From: Eutypella sp. D-1
Taxonomy: Eukaryota > Ascomycota > Sordariomycetes > Xylariales > Diatrypaceae
Direction: 5' to 3'
Length of the DNA stretch: 64,000 nt
NCBI GenBank assembly: GCA_023313575.1
Contig: JAJTTP010000015.1
Span: 1,116,001 to 1,180,000 of the forward strand
Program-made: the position numbers and the translations under genes
In this document: positions 11,744-23,828 of the stretch, in pieces
How the letters are laid out: each line of letters starts with the position of its first letter
Numbering within the stretch: position 1 is the first letter of the stretch
The notes under the pieces: generated by a model
What the model saw: the letters and a program-made list of their open reading frames with translations, nothing else
Told to the model about the DNA's origin: nothing
Databases searched by the model: none

Positions 11744-13082
11744 TCACGCGTCGGGGGTCCAGTTCTTGCCCTCGGGGGAGTAGACGACGAAGGAGGTATC
11801 ATCGCGGGGATCAGCGACGAAGACCTGGCGGCGGCCCTCGTAGTGACCATCGCGGTCGGCCTGGGAAGCGTTCCAGTAATTAGCGGAATCATAGCCAAGA
11901 TCCAGCCGCGCACCGGGCCCGCCGTCGCCGCTGTTATCGCGGACCACGGCCTCGACGCCTCCGAAGGTGATGTTGTTGAATACCGGCAGGTACTTCCGCT
12001 CCCAGTCCGGCGACGCCCCGTCCGTCCCCAGCGTCCACTCCGTCATGTACCACGCCGTCCCGTTGCCCAGGCACATCTTGTATGCCGGGTCCTCGGGCCG
12101 CGGGTTCGTTACCGTTTCCTTGTAGTGCTGCGACGTGCTCAGGTTTTCGACATCCCTGGGTGAAAGCGGGGTTCCGCGTTAGTAAAAAGAAATGAGGCGT
12201 GATGAGGGAAGGGGGGGCCAGGGGCGTGTTGGGGGGGGAGGGGGGGATGCATCACGTACAGGGAGCCCTGCATTGCGGTATCAAGCCGGATCGAAAAGCG
12301 GACGATGTCGCCGGGTTTGACTGTGCGTGCGCAAATGTTCGTCAGTCTCATTTCTCTCTTCCTTCAAAATGGGGGACACAGGTATTGTTGTCCGCCGCGA
12401 GGAGGAGCCCAGGAGCCCCGCCTCGCCTTGCCTCGCTTCAACCCCGTACATACCGGTGATGTTCTCGCGGGGCAGCAAGAACGCCCTTCGGGGAAACCAC
12501 TCGACCCAGGCACCGGCGGTAGTGTTGCCGGACTCGTGTAGCTGTGCACATCGATCAGCACAATTTCATCCCATTTATCTCAACAACGGCAGCATATAAG
12601 AAAACGCAGCAGGGCTAGCGAAGTGAACTCTTATAGCACCTTCCGTTTAAACGGAGAATGAATTGGGCGGGGAGGAGAGGGGGGGGGGGAGGGGGTGGTT
12701 TGCTTACGTCTGAGTTAGTGCCGGCCTGGAACAAGGCGCCGCCGGAGTGGTTCTTGCAGCGGCCGCCGGTGATACCGACCCACTGGCCGATCGTGTGGCG
12801 GTTATCGACGTTGGAGAGGTTGGCGCCGGGGTTCGGGTCGAGGAAGGGCACGTTCCACGTCGCCGTGACGGAGTAGACAGCCGGTTCCGGCCCCCACTCA
12901 TCGCCGTCGACTCCGGTAGCCGACTGCGCCACGTCGATCACGCTGCCTCCGATGAAGTTGCTCACGTACCGCTTGGAGAGCTTCGCGGAAGAGGGGGGGG
13001 AGGTGAAGGGGGAGCGGAACGCCGAGGCGATGCTGATGGCGGTGGCGAGGAGCCAAATGCTCTTATTCTTTGAGATCATCAT
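11744..13082 (-). CDS. secreted glutamic peptidase, eqolisin family (G1)
   Basis: Four exons, 12708..13082, 12454..12541, 12260..12320 and 11744..12155, give 311 residues with consistent phases. An N-terminal signal peptide (LLATAISIASAF) is followed by a short propeptide-like stretch. The core matches the scytalidoglutamic peptidase fold: TATWNVPFL, GQWVGITGG...ALFQAGTNSD, AGAWVEWFP, VKPGDIVRFSI, then TAWYMTEWTL and ITFGGVEAVV. The catalytic pair is predicted as Q119 (in LFQAG) and E214 (in MTEW), equivalent to the Gln/Glu dyad of the family. Such enzymes cleave proteins outside the cell at acid pH. The sequence is divergent: there is a longer spacing between the dyad residues than in the Scytalidium enzyme, and several sequons. 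Confidence 0.85.
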
Positions 13083-16000
13083 TGTGAAGAGAGAGGTTAG
13101 AGAGTGAGTGGAAGTAGGTAGCGAGTGTAATCAACTATGAATGAAACGAATGGGGCACCGGAAAGCCTGCCTGCAGTGTGAAGTCTAGATTCAAAAGAAA
13201 TGGGCGAGGGTGCTCTTGCTCAAATTAGAGGGCCATGAAGTGAAGTGAAGTTCATGAAGCATGAAGGAAGGAAGAGGAAGGGTTGGCTAAATATTTTGGT
13301 TTCTGAGTGGTTTTTTTTCTTCATTCTCGCGCGTAATTTCCCTCCTTATTGTCCCTGGCTCCCGGCGAATCGTCACCCATGTTTTGGAATGAGAGCGGGA
13401 TAGTCAAATCAAATCGGGGTTGCCCCTGATCCCTATTGTTGGTACCCGGGGAGATGGTTCGGACTCTAGAACGGCAATGCGACTCGTTGGCTTGTTGGTT
13501 GTTCTGTTATGTCTACACAATGGTAATAACGCAGCTGGCTACGTAGACCCGCGCCTAGTTGGCAACTCCCCATATCTGCGTATTGTGCGGACCAGGCATA
13601 GCCTTGGTCACCATGGCCCATTGGCATTGGCATTCACCGGTTGTCTCCGTACCTTATCTACTTCGAAATCGTCAACCCCCCACCCCGCCCCCTTCCAAAT
13701 ATCGCGCGCAACTTCCCTCTAAACCTAACCCGAGCCATTAGGTAGCATCCCGGGTCCCAGGCAGGGCCGATTTCCCGGGTCCAAGCGGGTTTCACTCCCT
13801 CGTTAAAGAGGGTCCGCTAACATGTACGCGGCGGCACTTAAGCCCAGTGCTCTTGGAGGAACTTCTACCGTTGTTACCGGAGCGATAACATGCCCGCCCG
13901 CGACAGGGAGAGACATAGACAACCCACCCCAACGGCGCCGAGGAGAAACGCGTCGATGTCCCTGAGCTCCCGTCCCTCTTAGGCTGCTGGCTGCATTAGG
14001 GCAGCTTCAAGTCCCAAAACCATCGTGAACGCGGGGCTCTAGTCGCCCGACGAAGAAAACATGCGTCCTCCACATGAATTACCCTGTTAATCAGGGTGGG
14101 GAGATGGACCGGGCCGTACGTTATGTTCCGTCGACCCCCACCTAACGATGCCGTCGTAGAGTCCGCGGTGGCTCCGTGTATCCTCGGGCTTCCTACGGAT
14201 GGCACGCCTAGAATCGGCCAGAGGAACTACGGGGGCCTGCCCCGTGATTTTACCGTTCTCGGAGCGGCTGGGGCTCGACAAGTGTTGAATCACCTCTCCC
14301 CAGGAACAGATTCGTCGTTGGTGCGCTATATGTGTGTGCTACGCCCATCCGCATGAACATTCATGGCTAAAATCCATATGCCATGCATATATGTCGAGTA
14401 TATACCATATGTACATCCCTAAAGTGCCCATCGGTAGCGAATTCCTACCTACGTGGGAGGGCCATAGGGAGACTTCTGGGCACCAGTGTTAGGCAAGTTG
14501 GTTTCGCGTAACGGGCGGTTTTACTCAAGATATTACTGAGGATGTCACTCAGGGTATTACTCAGGCCCGTGCAAGAGCAGATAGAATTCATTGTGGACAA
14601 GAGTATATACATTGTCTATATCATTCATAGATTATTTCCTGTCCTAGACCAGTTTGTCGTTGATTAGCGTGTATGGTGTCCAGTGAATCTCTCCCCCAAA
14701 TCCCCGCTCCGTCTCGGTATAAAGGATGAATACGTGTGTTAGTAGAACCAGGGGAGCCGCAGTGGTGCTGAACCGAGTCCAGTACTTCCATGTCCCAAGC
14801 GCACGTGTGTCAACAGACAGAGAGAAGTGTGGTGCTTGTCTCGGGGACATGGACAGCATCCCCTTACCTAGCAGATAACCAGGGGCGTGCGCGCACTACT
14901 CTAGTCTGTGACAGTGTCACCTGACTTGAGCGAGAGAGAGCGACTACTCTCCCCTCCCCTGGGGGTCACGCTCCTGACAAATCAGTTAGTTGTACTTGCT
15001 TTGACAAGTCTGCAAGTACGAAGGTAAGTACGAAACCTTACCGAACCTCTGGTGCTGGACTTAGACTAGCAAGGGGTATGGACCACTTTGACAGGGAGGA
15101 TCCCGTCTCGGAAGTGTATGATGTATCTAGGATTCGTTTTTTTAAGCTCGCCTGTTTTGAGCCTAGGCCTAACTAAACCCTAAATACTGGGGGACATGTT
15201 GACAACCACCAACAGGGAGTGGAGAGGGGAGCTTGGAAGGACACCTGGGCACAATACCCTTCTTTGCAGCATGCTCGTACACACTTTAAAGGGGTCGCGT
15301 GCGAGATGGAGAAGACAAATCATATCTGCGGAGGAGAGACTTTATTGACGCGCTTCTATAAACCCGGGGTGCAACTGAGCAAACGGGGTAACCGTTTGCT
15401 TGCTTGAATGTGTGGATATAGTTTGATAGTCTGATAGTGTGCATCCGAGGGCGCCCGCCTACATACATAGAATTGACCTGACATGACGGGTAGGTGCTTC
15501 GAGCATTAGACGAAAAGGGATGGGTGACCAAATCTCCCAGCGACGGACGGACGCCGGACTTGAGAAATCGCCGCGGGAGTTGCTCCCGGTGGGGCGGGAG
15601 CCAATCGACAGCCTTTACGTGAGACATGTCATGTCATTTCGACCAAGTGGCCAAGACGGAGAGAGAGGAATACAGCGTTCAGCGCAGATACACGACATCA
15701 TAGATACAATCGAGGATAGAAAAACAAAGAACTTACATGGTCGGCCTGCCAGTCAACCAGTATATAATACAATAATAATAAGGTTATGGACCTGGGCGTT
15801 CGGCGACCCGATCCGTATGTAGATCCCCCGTTAACTCGCCAAGCTTGCCAGGTGCTCTAGGGGTCCTCCCTCCCTGCGCGCCGTCGCCGCACTTGCATTA
15901 CTTATACGTACCTGGCAATAAGTCATGAGCAGATGGGGCTTGGGTGGCGCCCTGATTAGGCGTTTGGCGTCTTAAACTGCTTGACTGCCTAATAAGCAAA

Positions 16001-18354
16001 CGATTGCGATCGGGGACTTCTCAGAGTTTGTCCGATCTGCCGGGTCTAGCCCTTTACACTTTCTCAGGGCTAGAAGCCCTTGAATGAGGAAAGGGGGAAG
16101 CGGCTGAGGGGTGTGATTGGGTAAGGGGGATAAGGGGGTGAGACCAAGACAGGTGAGTCTACATCCATGAATATTGTTATATATGGTTCCGTTTGGTCTT
16201 GACTTATGATGGAAATGAGCTTGTTCCTTTTTTTTTTTTTCGCTCTTTCTTTTCCCCGTTTGCTTTTAAGTTATAGGAGATCTGATAGGTAACAACTAGG
16301 CCTGCTAAGAAGTAGGTAATAGTGACAAGAAATAGGGTAGTCCTATCAACTACAGGTACTAAAGTGGATCCATGGATAGAAGCAAGTTGGCAGATGGGTC
16401 CCTTGGTATCCCAGGCTAGTTCCACCATGGACACTACGGTAGACTAGTAGGTACATAGGATAACCCCGCAGCAGCAGAGGTGCATAGATACCTACATAGT
16501 TCGCCTAGGCCTAAGAGGCTGCCCTAGAGGTGACTATAGGAGGAACCATAGAAGAAAATATATCAATCTTAGAAACGCTTGTCTCTCAGGATTACCCACC
16601 TCGAACAGTTCAAGACGTCAGTACTTTTACTTTGTAGTCGATACATATAACAGGCAAACGATATAATAGTTATTAATAGATCCTGCAGACGACTCCCTCA
16701 CTTAGTACCGCATCTATGCCGCTCGTATTACTGTCGGCTCGACATAGCCCCCAAGTCACATCTAAGGTTCACCAATCTCCAACTTTGCCTTATCATCCCC
16801 CTCACCCCCCCCCCCCCCCAGAAAAGCACTTGAGTACAGGGGGTGGATAGCAAACGAGATAGCCTGATAGCAAATCGTGGATACACTTAAAGGTGAATTT
16901 TTCGGCTGTACCCTCCCTGGAAGGTGCACGGGTCCTACTTAGAGACAAATACGTGTGGAACTGCAGTAACGGTAGACGTTAAATATGCGGCCCCAATCTC
17001 TTGGGATGTCACACTGTCACTTTTAATAAAGAGAAGAAGGGGACATCTGGAGAGCTGATGGGACCGTTAGGACAATTTGGCTGCTGTACCACTTCATGCA
17101 GGTTGTAACCTTAAGTGTACCCAGGCAACTATAGGTAGGCAAGCCCACCTGGGCAAGGACAAATACTTCCAAGGTTATGTAGGGTGGTACCTCGACATCC
17201 AATGTCTTAAGAAGGCTGGCTGGCAGTGGTCTACCCCATACCTGGTCGGGCACCTACTATGCAGGCCGCTGCTGCATTCTTACCAAAATTCCCGAGGTCC
17301 TTATTCATACCTACCATGTAGGTACGTAGTAAGTGAGTAGATGTAAAGCAATATCGACATAACCTTGGAACTTCTACCTACGAACATTCGCCCGTAGCCT
17401 TGTCCCTTTCAACCTTCCAAGTTACTAACTATCACGGGTTGATTGAAGTGAATGGGGTTCTCTATCAAATCCGATCAGACCAGTCCAGTCGAAAGATAAT
17501 ACTTCCGACCGTTATTGGACACACTCTATAAACTGAAAACCCTCCCTTGACCCAGTAACCCAGACACCCAGACACTTAGCCATCTTTTGATATCCTTTTT
17601 ATTGTGACGCCATAGGATTTAACTTTTTCGGATAAGCCCCTTGAGACCTTGAACCCCCCCCCCCCTGTAAGGGTGAGGTCTACTTGGGTATGTAGGTAAG
17701 GCTACCAGACAGATCCATGAATAGAGAAAGTCACCGATTCCCCGAGAATATCTAACTCATCATCAGTCTACCTACCTAGAGCTAGGGCCTAGGTACCCGA
17801 CATACCTAAGTAATCACTATACGAGAGGGACAGATTACGACCCCGGACATATACCCTGCATGCACAAAATCTCAGCTGGTTCAGTTTAGTTGATATATCC
17901 GACTAAGTATACTCTGATATATACTCTGCACACGCAGCTAGATGAACATCGTTGCATCGGGCATACCAGGCTGCCAGGCATAACATCGGTCATCAGTCAT
18001 CAGTCAACCATTCTCAAGTCCGCAGCCCGCCCCCTCAGTGCTCAATCATTACATACTTTGGTTGGTACTCAACCCACAGATCATCCTCAATTTGGACCAA
18101 GACGAACAGTACCGTCACATTCCTCAAGTCAGCCCGCCATTAATATATTCTACCCCCCTCCCCCCCCCCCCCTCCCCTTATTGACAATAAACTTTTCGGA
18201 ATCACCTCCATCCTCCATTCTGAGAACTATGCATGAGGTCATCTGAGTCGTTCGCATCAATGCTTAAGTCGTCTTACTCCCTATTGTTCAAATCCAAGAA
18301 TTCTACCTATCTCTAATTGATATCTATATCCATAATCAATGCCCTGCCATCACC
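13083..18354. other. 5.3-kb gene-poor island
   Basis: The first 200-300 bases are the upstream region of the glutamic peptidase. The remainder has only short frames with no domain I can name. It holds long homopolymer tracts (poly-C at 16805-16819, 17654-17665 and about 18152-18175, poly-T near 16228-16240) and many TAGGTAGG/CCTACCTA-type short motifs. No transposase, reverse transcriptase or terminal repeat was recognised. Confidence 0.5.
16805..16819 (+). repeat. poly-C tract
   Basis: Uninterrupted run of 15 C. Two similar runs lie at 17654-17665 and about 18152-18175, all within the same gene-poor island. Length may be unreliable in sequencing. Confidence 0.9.
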
Positions 18355-20467
18355 ATGACCTCTCTCGACAAGAAATTTCCAAAGAAAGATATGGATCAAG
18401 CTCCTATTGCGAATTCATGGGGCTCACTGCCCGAGCTGCCGGAGGGTGAATTCATGCGTCAAGTCGTCCACAGCACTATACCCAGCTTTGAGGAGTACCT
18501 TGACAACTTGGTCGCCTGTGCTGCCAACCTAGGCATTTCCCTCTCTCGCCCATCTACCGCTGTCGCGACCCCTGACAAGCGCAACACGATCCGGACCGAG
18601 TCGAGCGCTACGCTAGACACCAACCCTACGCGATCCGCTTCAGCGGGATCTAGCGAATTAGTCAATACCCCGCTGACATCACCCTCTTTCAAAGATTTCC
18701 ACTTGGACTTTCCAGCCAAGATTCTCACGCGGAAACTATCTAAGGCGCCCACCTTCTCTCGATATGAAGACTATCTCGCCAATCTCGATCCGCATTATAA
18801 ACAGTCCGCTCTCAAAACTATCCATATTGGACCCCACAGCACCCCAAGCCTATTCAGTAGTGAAACGAGGAAAAGTCTATTCAGCTTGAGGCATGGTCTG
18901 TCTAAGATCCGTCCTAAGCGGAAGTCTAGGCAACCACCTAACCTGCCGTTCATGTTTGTCTTCAAATCTCTCCGACACTATATATACGATATTCGATAGA
19001 AACTAACGATCGCGTAGGAGCTGTAGTGCCTGTCGAGAAGACCCTTCCTCTAATATTTCTATCGCAAAACTACCATGTGGTCATATCTACTGTGCCAGGT
19101 GCCTGCGCATCATGATCAACCAAGCCACGGCGGAGGAGACGAAGATGCCCCCGAGATGTTGCACTCAACCCGTACCAAGCACGACCATAAAGCAAACACT
19201 ACCTCGTGAGGAACAATCCAGATTCTTGAAGGCCGTTTTACAGTACAGTACGCCCTGGGAATCGCGAGTCTTCTGTTCCAACCTAGATTGTGGGGAGTTC
19301 ATTCCGCCCCGTACAAAGGTTGACACCAAACGTCCATTCGAAGTAACATGTTCGAAATGTCGTACACGAGTTTGTTTAACATGCAAGGGACGCGCCCACC
19401 CATTAGGCCAGGACTGCCCTCAGGACTGGGAGTCGACCGCTGTGTTAGAGATGGGGGAGAAATCGGGGTGGAGGAGATGTTACAAGTGCCGGAGTTTGGT
19501 CGAGCTGACCCAGGGATGCACACATATGACATGTCGATGCAAAGCACAGTTCTGCTACATCTGTGGTGCTGTGTGGGACTCCGGCATTGGTTGTCCGAAT
19601 TTTTGTAACGGTGAGGAGGAAATGGAACGGCGGCGACTGGAAGAGTTAGATCGCATCGCGGCCATCGATGCCGAGGTGGCTGCGAAACGAGCCCAAGAAG
19701 CTAGGGATGCAGCTGAAAGAATCGAAGCAGAGCGTCGAACACAGGGGTCGGAGAAGTTTCAGCTGCTACATTCCAAGCAACTGAACGAGATGGAACAGTT
19801 CCACATATTCGAACGGAAATGCAAGTGGCTGATGTGGACGAGACACTCGGAGCAGAAACTTGCTCTACTCGAAAAGCAGCAGGCCGTTATCGAGAAGATC
19901 CAGGAAAGGCACGCTAAGACCGCCGCGAACCTAGAGGACCGGCAGATTACAGCGGAAATGGAATTGAGAACATCACTGGAGCAAAGTGAAAAGAGCGTGA
20001 AAATCCGCTTGCGGCATATGGAAGCCTACTGCGCCCAACAAGGTGACGGGGAAATGCCAGAACGGACTGTCACCGCACGAGACCTCCGCGAACTCGATCA
20101 GCAATATACCCTCGAAAAGAACATGAAGCAGGTGCACAAAGCGAAGATCAACGTGTTGCGCGACCGACAAGCCAAAGCATTGGAGCAACTGCTCGAAAGG
20201 CAGGAGCAGGAGATGGATCGTGCCACCGAAAAGCACCAGAAGGAGAAAGAGAACATGGATTCTGGATTCGCTGACGAGGAAGACATACTTTCGACGGCCT
20301 TCGCTGAACGACGGGCACAGCTCACCCGAGGATGGAAACTAGACATTGAGATACTTCGGATGGAACTGGAAAGGGAAACGGGCCAGATGTACGCGTTGGC
20401 CGAACCGCTGGAATGGCCGCAGAAGCCAGAGGCGGCAGAGGATGACCTTCCAATGCTCTCGAGCTAA
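18355..20467 (+). CDS. RBR-type (RING-IBR-RING2) E3 ubiquitin ligase
   Basis: Two exons, 18355..18953 and 19018..20467, 682 residues; the intron has a GTTTGT donor and a CTAAC branch site. Residues 1-200 are low-complexity, Ser/Thr-rich and basic. RING1 starts at C202 (CSAC...CGHIYCARC). The IBR follows (CSNLDC...CSKCRTRVCLTCKGRAH), then RING2 from C354 (CYKC...QGCTHMTCRCKAQFCYICG). C367 in QGCTHM is the predicted catalytic cysteine that takes ubiquitin from the E2 before transfer to substrate. Residues about 400-660 are a long charged coiled coil rich in E, K, R and Q, probably for oligomerisation or substrate binding. RBR proteins of this architecture are common in filamentous fungi. Substrate unknown. 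Confidence 0.9.
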
Positions 20468-20863
20468 AGATAGCTCACGTCAACAGTACATGTCATGACT
20501 AACGCCTGGATTGCTATTACGACCTGAAGCAACCAACGTCGAAAAGGCTTAACGGGGACATACTATCTAAATAGGGCTCTAGACCCTAGCCTCGTTATTT
20601 CGAGTCTCATGTCTCCATCACGCCTTTTTGCTATCTGACTACAGGAGTTCAACGCTTTTGCACCCAGAGGATGTTCGGCTCAAGGATAGTTGAGAGGGGC
20701 TATTCCCAACCCCCCAACCCCATACGCCAGCCAGATCTTTATTTGCAGTCGCCAGGGGCGCTAATTGGCATCGGAATCTATGACATCGTGCGCTTTTCAT
20801 TGTCCCCTTTTGTTTATCTGCGGAATCAACATGAATTCGTCATCAGTGCAGAAATACCCGCAA

Positions 20864-20887
20864 TGTCTGTCTGTCTGTCTGTCTGTG
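20864..20887 (+). repeat. (TGTC)n microsatellite
   Basis: About six copies of the tetranucleotide TGTC in the 3' flank of the RBR gene. Confidence 0.9.
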
Positions 20888-21426
20888 TTTGCTTTAGCCG
20901 CACCAACCTCAGTTCAGTGATCTAGGCTGGCTTGCCATGATGTTACTTGGCTCATCTAGATAAGGAAAGATGCGGAGATTTCAACCACATGAGTTGCAGA
21001 ACCTAGATAGGGAGGGAGGGGGCGCGATGCTATCTATGAGCAGATTCCTTTGCGGACAGATGCAGAAAGAGTACAGCTGAACCGCGAATTGAGCATATGC
21101 TGGAAAATAGTGTCGCATAATATCGGCAAACTGAACCCGAATATCAAATAACCTGGCTAAATTTCGTATGGAAGTTGACTACCCGGTTCTCGCGATGGAT
21201 GGATGCATATGGTATACAATAGCCATCTACCCCTTTTTTCACCTAACTGAGCTTACCCCCTCCCTCTCCCGCCGATCCTCTTCGCATACACTTGCACCAA
21301 AAATAGAGCTCAGAGCAAGCATATGCGTTGTATTGCTTTTTGCATATTCGTCGGCGCCTATATATCTCTAAAAAAAAAGATACCATTTTTGGTACGTACG
21401 TGTATTCGTAGTCTCGTGATTCACAC

Positions 21427-21440
21427 ATATATATATATAT
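21427..21440 (+). repeat. (TA)n microsatellite
   Basis: Seven TA units between the RBR gene and the Arg/Glu-repeat protein gene. Confidence 0.85.
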
Positions 21441-21789
21441 CGATGGCATGACGCTTCTAAGATCCAAGCCGAAGTAGAAAGAAACAGGAGAAAACAGGAC
21501 GAGGAAAAAAGACTGAGTGTGGGGAAATAAAAAGAAAGACGATAGCCGTTGAAGACCAAATCGCATAGATGTAGTATAATATAGCGTCCCGCCCATCGTG
21601 TATCTTTTTTGCTAGTACCCGCCGCTCCCCTATTTCTGAACATGGAAAGGCGAGGGACTCGTTCTTTCGCCGCCTGCGCTCACTTCAGACGAGTAGGTAT
21701 CGCGGGGTGAGGGTCAGCCGGAAATGGGCCTTTTATTTCCTTCGACAAGAACCGTCCCGGCCCCCAGGGAAACCCCCGTTGCTTGCAAA

Positions 21790-23828
21790 TCACCGGTACT
21801 TAGCAGGGAGCGGAATCCGCCTATTCATCTCCCTTTCTCTTTCTCTTTCCCTCTCCCTATCCCTCTCTCTTTCCCTTTCCCGTTCCCGCTCCCTCTCCTT
21901 CTCCCGCTCCCATTCCCTATCTCTCTCCCTCTCTCTGGCCCGCAAACTAGCGAGCTCCTCGACCTCCCTCTGCCTCTCCCTCTCGATATCCCTGCCACCG
22001 GCGCTGGAGGCGACGGCAGCGGCCGAGGAAGGGGGGTCTGGGACGGCGGGGGGCGGGGAGGGGGCGGGAGGGGCCGTAAACACGTGCGCGCGGACACCGT
22101 CGTCGTAGTCGTCGTCGTACCTCGTTTTCGGTGGACTAGGGGCGGGGGCCGGAGCGGGGACGGGTTTCTCGCTGAACATGTCGACCTCGCCCTCGAGCTC
22201 GCGGACATCGTGGGCTAGCGCCACGTGTTTCACGAGGGAGTCGACCGTGCGGCATATGGCGTCGGCGGCGCGGTGGCGGGTGCAGAGGACGCAGGCAAAC
22301 TGGGCCTCGCCACCACTGCCGCCATCAGCGGCGGCTGCGGCGGCTGTATGGCACTTGACGAGGAACCGCTGTCCGAAGTGAAACTCGCGCTCGCGGACGA
22401 CCTCGCGCTGCGTCGTCGTGGTCGTAGTCGTTTCGACGCCGCCGCCGTTTATCGAGCGACGGCGGTGGTTGTGGCGATGACGATCATTGCGGGGGTCCTC
22501 GACGTCCACATCCACCAGGTGCGCCTCCCGCTTCGTGATGGCCCAGAAGTCTTCGGGTCCCGCGCCCGGGATCCGCGCGCGGCACGCGGGACACCGCCTG
22601 TCGCCTCTTCCTGGGGCGAAGGCGGCCACTAGCGGCTTGTGCGGCGTGTTCTGGAGCAGCAGGGCGTACGGGCAGTACAGGGGCTCGTCTGTCACCACCG
22701 ATGCGGGGGCGGGGGCGGGGGCAGGTGTGGGTGCGGGTGGTAGGAGGAGCAGTTCCTGATGCCGTGCTCGGTCCCTGTCTTGGTCCCGATCTCGGTCTCT
22801 ATCGAGCAGCCGCAGCCGCTCCTTCTCCAGCTCGCGTTCTGCTATCTCGCGCTCCTTGTCAACCCGCAGCCCCCATTCGCTCCCGGCCCTCCTCCCGCGC
22901 TCGGGCACCGAATCCTCAGAAGACGCCGGTAGAGTGGTGGTGCGGCCTCGTCTAGACTGCGGTGGTGGCGGCGGGGAGTAGGACCTGGAGCGCAGGGAGT
23001 AGGAGAAGGAGCCTGAGGCGTGCGGGGAGGGGCGCCGAGGTGGAGCGGCCTCGATGGCCATGAGCCTGCGCCTTTGGGCGTCGAGGGCGTCGAGGGAGCC
23101 CTCGCGGGCGGCGTCGGAGGCGGCGACGAGGCGGGCCATGTCGGCACGCGTCAAGCGGCGGCCGTCGCGCAGCGCATCCTGCAGCACCGCGATCACGGTC
23201 TGCTGTAGGGCGATGATCTGCGCCTGCAGCTTGTTCTCCGTTACAACGTCGCCCGCCGCGAACCGCCGCCCCCACTGCTCGTACCCCTCGTCGAACGCCC
23301 GTTGCACCTGCGCCCCCGACCGGTGGAACGTGTCGGTCACTAGGTCGTCGTATCCCCCGTCATCGTCATCGTCGTAGTGAGGGTCGTAATCGCGGTAGCC
23401 CCTATCCCCGGATCTGCGTCTGGATGATGATGGTGGTGGTGGTAGTTGGTGCTGGCGGGGACGGTAATAAGATTGATGGTGGTTTCCGTTCTGGATTGCA
23501 TCGCGGTTCTCCGCAGAGCGCCTGTCAGCGGCCTCGATCTTCTCCCGTAGAGACTTAATCTTGTCGTCCTGCTTCAAATCCCGCTTCTGCTGTTTCCGCC
23601 GTTCTTTGACCCGGTCCCAGAGCCCTACGGAGGAGCTGAAGGTACCGATGATGGTGGAGCAGAGTGTTGCTATGATGAATGTTTTCTGCCGACAGTACGG
23701 GGAGATGCGTTCATTCGGTTAGCCTTGTATGACTGAGCATATGGACTTCGTGGGGCTGTAAACGAAAGTTTACGTTTATTATTACTCACTTTGAGCTTCT
23801 TCTCCTCGATCATATTGGCGTAATTCAT
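21790..23828 (-). CDS. conserved fungal membrane-anchored protein, zinc-finger-like, with Arg/Glu-repeat tail
   Basis: Two exons, 23790..23828 (13 codons, MNYANMIEEKKLK) and 21790..23685, give 644 residues. The start with the short first exon matches how orthologous fungal proteins begin as I recall them, followed by a hydrophobic segment (TFIIATLCSTIIGTFSSSVGLW) that is probably one membrane helix, then a basic coiled coil. The centre is low-complexity Arg/Ser/Pro. Cysteine pairs appear in YCPYALLL...RCPACRARI and in FACVLC...LVKHVALAHD (C2H2-like), suggesting metal binding. The C-terminal third contains a repetitive Arg-Glu/Asp tract encoded by a CT/CCTTT-rich simple sequence at about 21826-21960. 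Function unknown. The repeat makes the C-terminal length variable between strains. Confidence 0.8.
21826..21960 (-). repeat. coding purine-rich simple repeat (Arg/Glu)
   Basis: Imperfect hexanucleotide-type tract (GAGAGG/GAAAGG on the coding strand) inside the previous gene. It encodes alternating Arg and Glu/Asp and is likely prone to slippage. Confidence 0.85.

Larger units (their letters stand above)
20468..21789. other. intergenic between convergent genes
   Basis: Contains simple repeats (a TGTC tetranucleotide tract at 20864-20887 and a TA tract at 21427-21440) but no supported gene. The flanking genes converge on it. Confidence 0.55.

Noticed and set aside
11315..12163. 282-codon plus-strand open frame
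   Set aside because: Its 3' half is antisense to the last exon of the glutamic peptidase; sequence has no domain and its 5' half lies in noncoding DNA.
13420..14356. Short plus-strand frames in the 13-18 kb island
   Set aside because: Under 105 codons each, no domain or homologous-looking motif, no supporting splice signals.
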